Assembly: GCF_900141715.1 (NCBI RefSeq)
Contig: NZ_FQYK01000001.1
Location: forward strand, 186,001-250,000
Length of the DNA: 64,000 bases
DNA from: Algibacter luteus
GTDB lineage: Bacteria > Bacteroidota > Bacteroidia > Flavobacteriales > Flavobacteriaceae
Reading direction: 5' to 3'
Shown: one piece after another, positions 9,703 to 17,443 of the stretch
How positions within the stretch are numbered: position 1 is the stretch's first letter
How the letters are laid out: every line of letters begins with the position of its first letter
Notes under the pieces: model-generated
What the model saw: the letters and a program-made list of their open reading frames with translations, nothing else
Databases searched by the model: none
Told to the model about the DNA's origin: nothing
Translations under genes and position numbers: made by a program

Positions 9703-11184
9703 TTACCAATGTTCAATCACGATATAATCGTCTTTTTTTAGGGTGTTTTTTATGGAATCTGGAATTTTTCGTCTAGGCGTATCTTGGTCTAGTTTAAATC
9801 CTTTATTTCCTTTAGGAGTTATGATTGGCATATTACCTGTGGCTTCATCTAAAATATCTCCTTGAGATTTCATCCAACTGAACATGTCTTTTATTAATTT
9901 TTGCTTTATTGGCAACAATTCTGGATTATTAGCCAAATTGTTTTGTTCAAATGGGTCATTCTGTAAATCGTACAATTCCTCAAATGGCTCATTTTTATGT
10001 GCATTCGCCCCTCTTTTGATGAAGTAATCTACATTGGGCTTTCCAGTTAAATTTTGCTCAACGACTTCCAATGCATTAAAGTTTCGGATGTACTTATATC
10101 GTTTATCTCGAATCATTCTTGATGGAAAAACTTCAGAGTTTAAAATGTTCTGATTTGTTCTAACACCATACACATATTTGTTTATTTCAACATCTTCGCC
10201 TTGTAACAGAGGTAAAAAACTATTCCCATCTATATCTTCAGTTGCCTTACCTCCTGCAATATTCATGAATGTTGGCAAAACATCTGTATAATGAATGAGT
10301 TGATTTGAAGTTGTTCCAGGCTTTATAACTTTTGGCCAACGTACTACAAACGGAACTTTTAAACCAATATCTTTAACCGTGAATTTACCTGACACCCCAT
10401 GATCTGCACTATAGATAAATAGAGTGTTTTCATCTAAATACGTATCAACTAATTCTAACACTTTATCTATTTGCGTATTATCTTCTTCGATGCTTCTGTA
10501 ATAACCAGCTTTAGATTTTACATAAGCTTCATTATTTTTTTTATCTTCATTAAATGGATAAAACTTTATATCATCAGTATTTGGGTTTTGAACATCAAAA
10601 TATTTACCATGAGGATATTTTGACGTAATAAACATACAAAATGGCTTTTTGGTCGCTTTGAAATAACCTTCTATACTATCTAAAGGAATATACTCTCGAG
10701 GCACATCTTTTTTTGGGACTGGTTCCCATTCTCTATCCCATTGGTACACACTTGCAGGCTTCACATGACTTTTCCCTGCCAAAACTACTTCATATCCCAA
10801 ATTTTTCATTTGAGTCGTCACACTTTTTATATTTGGTTTTGTAGCTGTATGATTTGCAAAACAGCCGTTTTTCAAAGGATATTTGCCAGTAAAAAGTTGA
10901 GACCTACTTGGGGCACAAATGGCTTGTGCTGTAAAAGCATTGTTAAAAAGCATACCTTCTTTTGCTAGACGATCTACTGCAGCTGTATTGACTTTTTCAT
11001 TACCGTAGCAACCATAATCATATACATCCTGATCGTCTGATAAATAAAAAATTAGATTGGGTTTTGCGTTATTAACAGGATGCTGTTTAGCCGTGTCTTT
11101 GTGATTTTCTTTTTTCTGAGAACATCCTAAAAAACCTAATAAGAATAACCCTAAAAGTAATTTAGTCTTAAACATGCTTTTCAT
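9703..11184 (-). CDS. S1-family sulfatase, sulfamidase (SGSH)-like
   Basis: A 493-residue lipoprotein (Cys21, GFLGC). It has a metal-binding YLSDDQDVYDYGCYG block and a canonical formylglycine motif CAPSRSQLFTG (Cys90). AGKSHVKP and YSADHGVSG provide the remaining active-site Lys, His and Asp. The SDDQ...DYGCYGN opening and AQAICAPSR context resemble N-sulfoglucosamine sulfohydrolase-like sulfatases rather than the iduronate-2-sulfatase type. In algal PULs such enzymes act on sulfated sugars rather than sulfamate, so the name indicates similarity only. It lies between two near-identical iduronate-sulfatase-like genes, with gaps of 12 and 6 bases, so they are almost certainly cotranscribed. 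Confidence 0.88.
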   Translation of the reverse strand: MKSMFKTKLLLGLFLLGFLGCSQKKENHKDTAKQHPVNNAKPNLIFYLSDDQDVYDYGCYGNEKVNTAAVDRLAKEGMLFNNAFTAQAICAPSRSQLFTGKYPLKNGCFANHTATKPNIKSVTTQMKNLGYEVVLAGKSHVKPASVYQWDREWEPVPKKDVPREYIPLDSIEGYFKATKKPFCMFITSKYPHGKYFDVQNPNTDDIKFYPFNEDKKNNEAYVKSKAGYYRSIEEDNTQIDKVLELVDTYLDENTLFIYSADHGVSGKFTVKDIGLKVPFVVRWPKVIKPGTTSNQLIHYTDVLPTFMNIAGGKATEDIDGNSFLPLLQGEDVEINKYVYGVRTNQNILNSEVFPSRMIRDKRYKYIRNFNALEVVEQNLTGKPNVDYFIKRGANAHKNEPFEELYDLQNDPFEQNNLANNPELLPIKQKLIKDMFSWMKSQGDILDEATGNMPIITPKGNKGFKLDQDTPRRKIPDSIKNTLKKDDYIVIEHW

Positions 11185-11190
11185 TCTATT

Positions 11191-12612
11191 TTATTTAGTT
11201 AAAAAATCTTTACCCCATTTTTGTCTTAATTCCTTAGAAAGTTCTATGACTTTATCTTGATACTGCGGTTTTTCTGAAAGATTATCTAATTCTAAAGGAT
11301 CAGTTTTGTGATCAAACAACATGCGAGCATAAGCTACACCATCATCTTTAACCCATTCGGTATAAAACAAGTCGCCTTTGATTAAAGTTACTGCATCTTT
11401 AAATTTACTTACTGCCCAGTTTTTTTCTACTGATTTCCTATTTATAATCGGTACAAAACTTTTTCCATCTACAGTATCAGGAATTTCAATACTAGTAAGT
11501 TCAGCTAAACTTGGATAAACATCAATAAACTCTGTAATAGCATTTGTTTTTAATCCTTTCGTTTTACCTGGTACTTTTATGATTAACGGTGTTCTTAAAG
11601 CCGTTTCAAAAGTAACATGCTTACTCCATAACTTATGGTCTCCTAAATTCCAACCGTGGTCTCCCCATAAAATTACAATGGTATCATCTTCTAAATCCAA
11701 TCGTTTTAATTCATCTAAAACTAAACCTATTTGCGCATCAATATAACTCACACAGGCATAATATCCATGAATCAATTCTTTAGCTAAGGCATTTGGCAAA
11801 TCTCCTTTTTTAGGAATGTTTTCATATTGACGTAATTCTCCAAAATTATGAAACGCATATCTTGGTGTACTTTCAGGCTGAATATAGCTTTCTGGGAGTT
11901 CTATTTTATCTCTATCATATAAATCCCAGTATTTCTGAGGTGCTGTAAAGGGCAAGTGTGGTTTTGACAAGCCCATAGTAAGAAAAAAAGGCTGATTCGC
12001 TTCCTTTAGTTTGTTCAAATCTTGAATTACTTTTAATGCGGTTTTTCCATCTCTGTACACGGAATCATGAACCTTGGCAGCTTCGAAAGGTAAACCTCTG
12101 TGGGTGTTTTTTCTAATTTCTTGACTTTCAGCTAATGCATAATCCCATAAACTCTTTGGATGCCAAATCTCATCCCAAGCCTCAGCGTCATCATTCTGAT
12201 AATGATAAATTTTTCCATTTGAAATGGTTTTGTAGCCGTTTTGCTTGAGCAACATGGGAAGCGATATGGCCTCTGGATAATCTTCGTCCTTTTTAATATG
12301 TGCATTAATAAAACGTTTTCGTGTTGGTCTTGCTCCAGTTAATAAACTCGCTCTCGAAGCGCCACAAACTGGAATATTACAATAGGCTCTTTCAAATATT
12401 AAACTCTCACCTGCTAATTTATCGAGGCTAGGAGAATTAATGTGATTAGCACCATAGAAATTAAGTTCTGGTCTTAAATCATCAACTACAATAAATAAGA
12501 TGTTTGGCTTCTTTTCTGCTGCTGTTTCTAACGTATTAGTTGGTTTTGAACCACAAGAACAAAACAAGGCCAAATTCAGGAAAATAAAAATTTTTTGAGT
12601 TATCAATTTCAT
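11191..12612 (-). CDS. S1-family sulfatase, iduronate-2-sulfatase-like, CGASR variant (paralogue)
   Basis: A 473-residue lipoprotein (Cys20, LFCSC) with metal-binding VVDDLRPEL and formylglycine motif CGASR at Cys83. It has the same [37 protein letters not shown] and [19 protein letters not shown] blocks as the 8263-9690 protein. The two differ mainly in the segment around residues 125-200, which forms loops near the substrate pocket. This pattern suggests duplication followed by specialisation for a different sugar or linkage. It is separated from the next upstream gene by 56 bases, the largest gap in this part of the operon. No promoter motif of the shared type was found there. Confidence 0.9.
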   Translation of the reverse strand: MKLITQKIFIFLNLALFCSCGSKPTNTLETAAEKKPNILFIVVDDLRPELNFYGANHINSPSLDKLAGESLIFERAYCNIPVCGASRASLLTGARPTRKRFINAHIKKDEDYPEAISLPMLLKQNGYKTISNGKIYHYQNDDAEAWDEIWHPKSLWDYALAESQEIRKNTHRGLPFEAAKVHDSVYRDGKTALKVIQDLNKLKEANQPFFLTMGLSKPHLPFTAPQKYWDLYDRDKIELPESYIQPESTPRYAFHNFGELRQYENIPKKGDLPNALAKELIHGYYACVSYIDAQIGLVLDELKRLDLEDDTIVILWGDHGWNLGDHKLWSKHVTFETALRTPLIIKVPGKTKGLKTNAITEFIDVYPSLAELTSIEIPDTVDGKSFVPIINRKSVEKNWAVSKFKDAVTLIKGDLFYTEWVKDDGVAYARMLFDHKTDPLELDNLSEKPQYQDKVIELSKELRQKWGKDFLTK

Positions 12613-12668
12613 GTAAATATTGTTATTAAATTTTATCGCTACTAATCTGCACCAATAACTTTTATTGG

Positions 12669-14162
12669 TTATTCAGTAAGACTATTGGTGCGTATTTTTT
12701 GCTCCACAAAATAGGGTTGAAAAGTATAATTTGACTCTGTATCCCACTTCGCGTTACTTTTTGGCAACAAGGTTTTTAACTCTTCGATTTTATTTTTGAA
12801 TTTTGGATTATTTGCTTCATTTGCCCATTCATTAGGGTCGGTGCTGTGATCATAAAATTCTTCTTTACCATCTTCATACTGTATATATCTATAACCATTA
12901 ACTTTTACGGCATGATTATTCATTCCAAATGTTGATATGGCTCTTGCGGCTTCCAATCCTTCATCATTTTTCATCATGGCAACTAAACTTTTCCCTTCAT
13001 TCCTCTCATAGGCGGGCAATCCGCTTAATTCTAAAAGCGTTGGATATATAGATAACATCTCTACAGGAGCATTAATTTTCTTTCCTTTAGGTAAATTAGG
13101 TCCAGCAAACATTAACGGTGCTTTGGTTGCTGTTTCCCAAAGTGCGTGTTTTGCAAAAGTTCCTTTTTCCCCTAAGCGATAGCCATGATCTGACCATAAA
13201 ACCACAACTGTATTATCAGCATATTGACTTTCTTCCAAGGCATCTAAAACACGTCCTAATTCATAATCTACGTAACTCATACAAGCCAGATAAGCTTGAA
13301 CTATTTTTTTCCATTCACCACTTTCTTTTGCCCATTCTGTTGATGGCATCATAGGCAAATCATTAATCTGCAACCCTACTGGTGGAATATCGTTCAAATC
13401 ATCGGCTAAATATGGTGGTGTTTTAATGCTTTCCAAAGGATGCATATCAAACCATTTTTGCGGTACATAAAGCGGTACATGCACGCTCAAAAATCCTAGT
13501 CCCATAAAGAATGGCTTGTCATATTCTCTATTTAAACGTTCCACAACCCAATTGACAGATTGGTGGTCTGGCATTAAGGTATCGTTATCAGGAAATGCGC
13601 CCCAATCTGTACTCGTTCTCCCATGAGTTCCTCTAATACCCTTTCCAAAACCATCCCAAACAAAACGCTTTTCAGGATAAGGACCAAAACCTTTCACACG
13701 CCCCCCAGATTCATTAAAAACACTATCTGGTGCGTGAATATGAAACAGTTTACCAATACCCATGGTATGATAGCCGTTATTCTCAAAATATTCTGGTAAA
13801 AATGTAATGTCTTTTGTAGCTGGGTTACCTTCTCTTCGAATTTTATTATCAGGAGTCATTCCGTAAATCCCTGTCGTAGAAGGCCTCAGTCCTGACATTA
13901 CTGACGCTCTTGATGGTCCACACAGAGGCGCTTGCACGTGCGCGTTTGAAAAAGTAACTCCCATTTGTGCTAATCTATCAAAATTGGGCGTTTTGGCATT
14001 TGAAAATCCATCAATAGGTGTAATCCAATTGTTTAAATCATCAACCGCAATAAATAAAACATTCGGTTTTAAAATTTCATTCTTTTCTACATTCTTTTTT
14101 TCATTATTACACGAAAAAACGAATGTTAAAACCACCAATAATATCAAGTATGTTTTATTCAT
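12669..14162 (-). CDS. S1-family sulfatase (CGPSR), iduronate-2-sulfatase-like
   Basis: A 497-residue lipoprotein (Cys18, VFSC) with AVDDLNNWI as the first metal-binding block and a canonical C-x-P-x-R motif, [11 protein letters not shown] (Cys81). [39 protein letters not shown] and [14 protein letters not shown] complete the active site. The overall pattern is that of the S1_7 group, but the sequence is clearly distinct from the two CGASR paralogues. The C-terminal tail past residue 460 is extended. It acts in the periplasm, and its likely substrate is a sulfate ester on a PUL oligosaccharide. It follows the CSPSL sulfatase by 12 bases. Confidence 0.9.
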   Translation of the reverse strand: MNKTYLILLVVLTFVFSCNNEKKNVEKNEILKPNVLFIAVDDLNNWITPIDGFSNAKTPNFDRLAQMGVTFSNAHVQAPLCGPSRASVMSGLRPSTTGIYGMTPDNKIRREGNPATKDITFLPEYFENNGYHTMGIGKLFHIHAPDSVFNESGGRVKGFGPYPEKRFVWDGFGKGIRGTHGRTSTDWGAFPDNDTLMPDHQSVNWVVERLNREYDKPFFMGLGFLSVHVPLYVPQKWFDMHPLESIKTPPYLADDLNDIPPVGLQINDLPMMPSTEWAKESGEWKKIVQAYLACMSYVDYELGRVLDALEESQYADNTVVVLWSDHGYRLGEKGTFAKHALWETATKAPLMFAGPNLPKGKKINAPVEMLSIYPTLLELSGLPAYERNEGKSLVAMMKNDEGLEAARAISTFGMNNHAVKVNGYRYIQYEDGKEEFYDHSTDPNEWANEANNPKFKNKIEELKTLLPKSNAKWDTESNYTFQPYFVEQKIRTNSLTE

Positions 14163-14174
14163 AGTACATGCTTT

Positions 14175-15512
14175 TTATTCTGCTCTAAAACAAGCGATTT
14201 TTTGTTGTAGTTGTTCCACTATTTCCGGCTTATTTTCGGATATATCATTCTTTTCAAAAGGGTCTTCATCAATATTAAATAATTGAATTTTTTCATTTGG
14301 CTTTCTAACAGGGTCTGGAACAATTAATTTATATGGTGGAGCAATGGCAATATTGTAAAACATGCTGGACTCTACGGTATCAAAATCATGTGCGTAGATT
14401 TCTCCAAAAATTGCATCACGACTTTTTAGTTGTTCTTCGTTCAAAACACTTACACCTGGTAAGTTTTTGGGTTTATCAATATCTAATATATCAAGAACTG
14501 TTGGCACCATATCAATGCTACTTACCACAGTTGTAGTATCCATATTAGGTTTTATTTTACCAGCCCATTTATACATGATTGGTGTACGCATGCCTAAATC
14601 ATAAGGCGATCGTTTTGATATTTTATCGTAACTAGAGTCGTTTAAGTTTTGCACCCAACCATTATCACAGACATAAACAAATAAGGTGTTTTCAGTTTGA
14701 CCTCTTTCTTCAATAATATCAAATAATTCGCCACAGGTTTCATCAAACCATTCACACATGGCCCAATATTTGGCAACATGTTCAGTCGGCGCTTTCGGAA
14801 GATACTTATCTAATAAACGTTGAGGAGGGTTATGAGGTGCATGTGGTAAAAAAGGTGCATACCACAGGAAAAATGGTTTTTCTTCTTTTATTGCTAAATC
14901 TACATAGCTTGTTAATGTATCCATGCCTTTTCGTCCAATTTCTAAACCATAATCACCATGACGTCCACCTCGTTTTGGGTCTCCATGCGTCATTCCGTAA
15001 TCAAAACCGCCGTTTCTATGGTTTCCAATCCACCATTTACCTGTTTGAAACGATAAATAGCCCTTATCTTTTAATAAATCTGGCAACGTATTTAAACCTT
15101 TAAAATTCTCAATAACGGGTTGATAATTTTTAGAACGCCACTCCTTTCTATTGGCTCTTGTGTTACCGGGAAGCACTCTATCATTTCCTAAAACTTTATG
15201 GTCTTTGGGGTACAGTCCTGTAATGATGGTTGCTAATGAAGGCGAGCATAAGGAAGTTGGCACATATCCTCTAGTAAAGGTTAAACTTTCAGAAGCAAAT
15301 TTATCTAACCTTGGTGTTTCAATGTTTTTATCTCCCATAAAACCATAATCGGTCCATGATTGATCGTCTGATAAGATGAAAACGATATTTGGTTGTTGTT
15401 GTACCGTCTTATCATCTACTTTTTTAGCCTCGTCTGTTTTCGATTTGTTTCCACAAGAATAACAAATGCTTACAAGCAATATTAAATAACTTATTTTATT
15501 TAATTTCTTCAT
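14175..15512 (-). CDS. S1-family sulfatase with non-canonical CSPSL motif
   Basis: I start the gene at the ATG at 15512; the longer frame would begin with TTG three codons earlier. The result is a lipoprotein of about 445 residues with lipobox ICYSC (Cys20). Metal-binding FILSDDQSWTDYGFMG, QTGKWWIGN and VCDNGWVQN blocks are present. The formylglycine motif is CSPSLATIITG: the cysteine, serine and proline are kept, but the arginine that completes C-x-P-x-R is leucine. An Arg-to-Leu form is, as far as I recall, typical of one sulfatase subgroup common in marine bacteria, so the gene is probably active, although the arginine is a recognised part of the formylglycine-enzyme signal. It also has N-D-S where others have D-H-G. 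It is the second gene of the operon. Confidence 0.85.
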   Translation of the reverse strand: MKKLNKISYLILLVSICYSCGNKSKTDEAKKVDDKTVQQQPNIVFILSDDQSWTDYGFMGDKNIETPRLDKFASESLTFTRGYVPTSLCSPSLATIITGLYPKDHKVLGNDRVLPGNTRANRKEWRSKNYQPVIENFKGLNTLPDLLKDKGYLSFQTGKWWIGNHRNGGFDYGMTHGDPKRGGRHGDYGLEIGRKGMDTLTSYVDLAIKEEKPFFLWYAPFLPHAPHNPPQRLLDKYLPKAPTEHVAKYWAMCEWFDETCGELFDIIEERGQTENTLFVYVCDNGWVQNLNDSSYDKISKRSPYDLGMRTPIMYKWAGKIKPNMDTTTVVSSIDMVPTVLDILDIDKPKNLPGVSVLNEEQLKSRDAIFGEIYAHDFDTVESSMFYNIAIAPPYKLIVPDPVRKPNEKIQLFNIDEDPFEKNDISENKPEIVEQLQQKIACFRAE

Positions 15513-15551
15513 TGTTCTCAATTTATTTGATTTATCGTTTATAATTAAATG

Positions 15552-16973
15552 TTATTCTTCATGTTTTAGCACCTGTGCTTCATTTTTATTACGCATCACA
15601 GCACCATTATCTCCTAAGAGATACATCTTTCTGAAGTCTGAACCTTTTACTTTTTCTCCAACAATCATTCTAGCATCAGGATGTGGATTATCAATTAGAG
15701 AAGAAATTACAAAACCGGAATTCTTTCTACTTAAAAAAACCTTGCTCTTTTTAAACGATTTGCCTCCATCGAAACTATCCCACCTACTTATTTCTCCAAT
15801 ATTTTCTTGGGTTTGACTTTCTAAATATAAACTTACTTCTTTGGATGATGTTACATCCAAATCAGCATCACCTTTAGGCAGATTAGAAGTATCGCCTTTT
15901 AACCATTCTTGTCCATCCCATCTGAAATATTGCAAGCATTTGGGGCCACTTCTGTTTGCTCCTACGTCTGGACCAACCATTACACCTACATGTGGAATTC
16001 CTTTTGGGTCTACATCGGTAATCCCTTGAAACGTCCAATCTTCGGCTATTATGCTAACCAATGCTTTTTCATCAGCCATTTCCTTGGTTAAAGGCATTTC
16101 TAAAGATTCATTTTTAACATTTTTCCATTGTCCTGTCTTAGTATCAAAAACCATATAATATAGGTTGTGTCTTTCTGGAATATGACCACGTAGGTCTTGA
16201 GCATTTTTATTATCTCTACAAATATGGTAGTCGAATGCTACAATAATATCGTCTCCATTACCTCTACTCACCCAAGGGTACCAAGAATCTTCGGCTTCAA
16301 TATCTGTTCTACGCTTATGCTTTAAAAAGGAAACAGGTTCACCAAAAGCAACACCATTATCGGTTGATTTTTGGTATACCCAATTGCTTCTATGCGCACC
16401 ATGGCGATAAAACAGATAGATATCGCCATTATCCATTTTTATAAACTGACTATAGGTTCCAAATAATGAAATATTATCTAATGTTTCCCACTCAGAAATA
16501 TCTAAAGGTTTTTTAGAAACTGCATGTAAATTTTTTCCATAATGATGATTTCCTAACGAATTTTTACCATCTTCGGGTGTCCCGCCATGACCACCAAAAG
16601 CAATATGAATATAGCCGTCATCATCTATAAGAATAGCTGGTTTACCATGATTATCTATTTTCTTTTTACGGTTTGGGTCTTTTCCCATTTCACTAACGCC
16701 AACTTTAAATGGGCCTTTCCACTCTTTGGTAGTATGATTGTATGATGCTACATAAGGATCTTCCAACTCGCCTTGGTAAGCAACATAAGTAATGCCTTTG
16801 TGATAAACACCTGATGGATGTTGCACAATGGCCACAGCATTGCCAAAACCATTGTTGGCAAAGTAATCTACCATTTCATTTTCTTCTGTAGTTACTTTGA
16901 CATTTTTGGTTTTTGATGCACATCCCAAAAAGCAAAAGCATATCAATAGTATTCCGAAAAAGAGTTTATTCAT
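15552..16973 (-). CDS. BNR_4-type beta-propeller lipoprotein, ulvan-lyase-like or related uronate lyase
   Basis: A protein of about 473 residues. The ATG at 16973 gives a clean lipoprotein signal (LLICFCFLGC), whereas the ATG four codons upstream lies almost on the predicted transcription start. The body is a BNR_4 seven-bladed propeller, with recognisable blades DNHGKPAILIDDDGYIHIAFGGHG and GTYSQFIKMDNGDIYLFYRHGAHRSNW. Family knowledge: BNR_4 proteins include ulvan lyases of PL24 and PL25 and rhamnose-glucuronate lyases of PL42, which use His/Tyr pairs for beta-elimination. His residues in FGGHGG and YRHGAHR are candidates. It lacks a T9SS tail, unlike the two larger BNR_4 proteins, so it is likely periplasmic or lipid-anchored and acts on oligosaccharides. 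It is the first gene of the ten-gene operon. Confidence 0.7.
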   Translation of the reverse strand: MNKLFFGILLICFCFLGCASKTKNVKVTTEENEMVDYFANNGFGNAVAIVQHPSGVYHKGITYVAYQGELEDPYVASYNHTTKEWKGPFKVGVSEMGKDPNRKKKIDNHGKPAILIDDDGYIHIAFGGHGGTPEDGKNSLGNHHYGKNLHAVSKKPLDISEWETLDNISLFGTYSQFIKMDNGDIYLFYRHGAHRSNWVYQKSTDNGVAFGEPVSFLKHKRRTDIEAEDSWYPWVSRGNGDDIIVAFDYHICRDNKNAQDLRGHIPERHNLYYMVFDTKTGQWKNVKNESLEMPLTKEMADEKALVSIIAEDWTFQGITDVDPKGIPHVGVMVGPDVGANRSGPKCLQYFRWDGQEWLKGDTSNLPKGDADLDVTSSKEVSLYLESQTQENIGEISRWDSFDGGKSFKKSKVFLSRKNSGFVISSLIDNPHPDARMIVGEKVKGSDFRKMYLLGDNGAVMRNKNEAQVLKHEE

Positions 16974-16999
16974 TATTATTATCAAGCTTTACTTTTTTA

Positions 17000-17052
17000 T
17001 AAAATTGAATCTTTACATTACCTAATATTCCTGATGTTAATAATTCATCCTG
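17000..17052 (-). promoter_or_regulatory. Degenerate PUL-type promoter upstream of the sulfatase operon
   Basis: On the minus strand there is a CAGGAT half-site (17047-17052), a CAGGAA half-site (17028-17033), and CAATTTTA (17000-17007) 20 bases after the second. The half-sites are 19 bp apart instead of 10, and the -7 element has one mismatch to TAnnTTTR, so this is a weaker version of the promoter architecture seen elsewhere. It would start transcription about 20 bases before the ATG at 16973. Confidence 0.4.
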
Positions 17053-17058
17053 TTTTAT

Positions 17059-17355
17059 CTAATCTTTCCATGATGAAATCGTAGTTCTATCGCTTTGGTG
17101 TTCTAAAATCTTACCAACCAATTGGGTAAACTTTTTATTCTAATAAAATTCTAAAGTTTTACCATTGTTTTCAGCATTTACCAGATTAAGGAGAAACGTA
17201 AAAGTCTTCTTTTTTTTTCGCACTGCCTTGCTCATCCAATACATTATATCTAAAGCTTCGAATTTAGTTTGGTTTTGTGGTAAAACTATCCTTAACTGTC
17301 CTGTAGTATTTAATAAAATTTGAGTAAGTTGACGATTTCTGTATAACGTCTTAAA
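17059..17355 (-). pseudogene. Gene remnant of unrecognised origin
   Basis: The 458-base gap between the BNR_4 gene and the GH59 gene contains, on the minus strand, one reading frame of 99 codons broken by a single TAG at 17140-17142. It begins immediately after another in-frame TAG at 17356-17358 and ends at TAG 17059-17061. The translation is protein-like (for instance LDIMYWMSKAVRKK and KFTQLVGKILEHQSDR). I do not recognise the family. It may be the C-terminal stump of a decayed gene. Alternatively, a short frame from the ATG at 17235 may be served by the promoter-like motif at 17259-17303. The remaining bases of the gap hold nothing else I can support. Confidence 0.4.
17259..17303 (-). promoter_or_regulatory. 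PUL-type promoter-like motif in the 17.0-17.4 kb gap
   Basis: On the minus strand CAGGAC (17298-17303), four bases, AAGGAT (17288-17293), then exactly 21 bases and TAAATTCG (17259-17266). Spacing is identical to the shared promoters, with one mismatch in the inner half-site and one in the -7 element. An ATG lies 53 bases beyond the inner half-site, but no intact gene follows, so this may be an orphan promoter of a lost gene. Confidence 0.4.
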
Positions 17356-17443
17356 CTAATCTAGCATATTAACACCCTAATGAAAAAGGTTTATGATTCA
17401 TATTTGTTTGCATTAAAATTTCATCAATAAGTAACTAGTTGAG

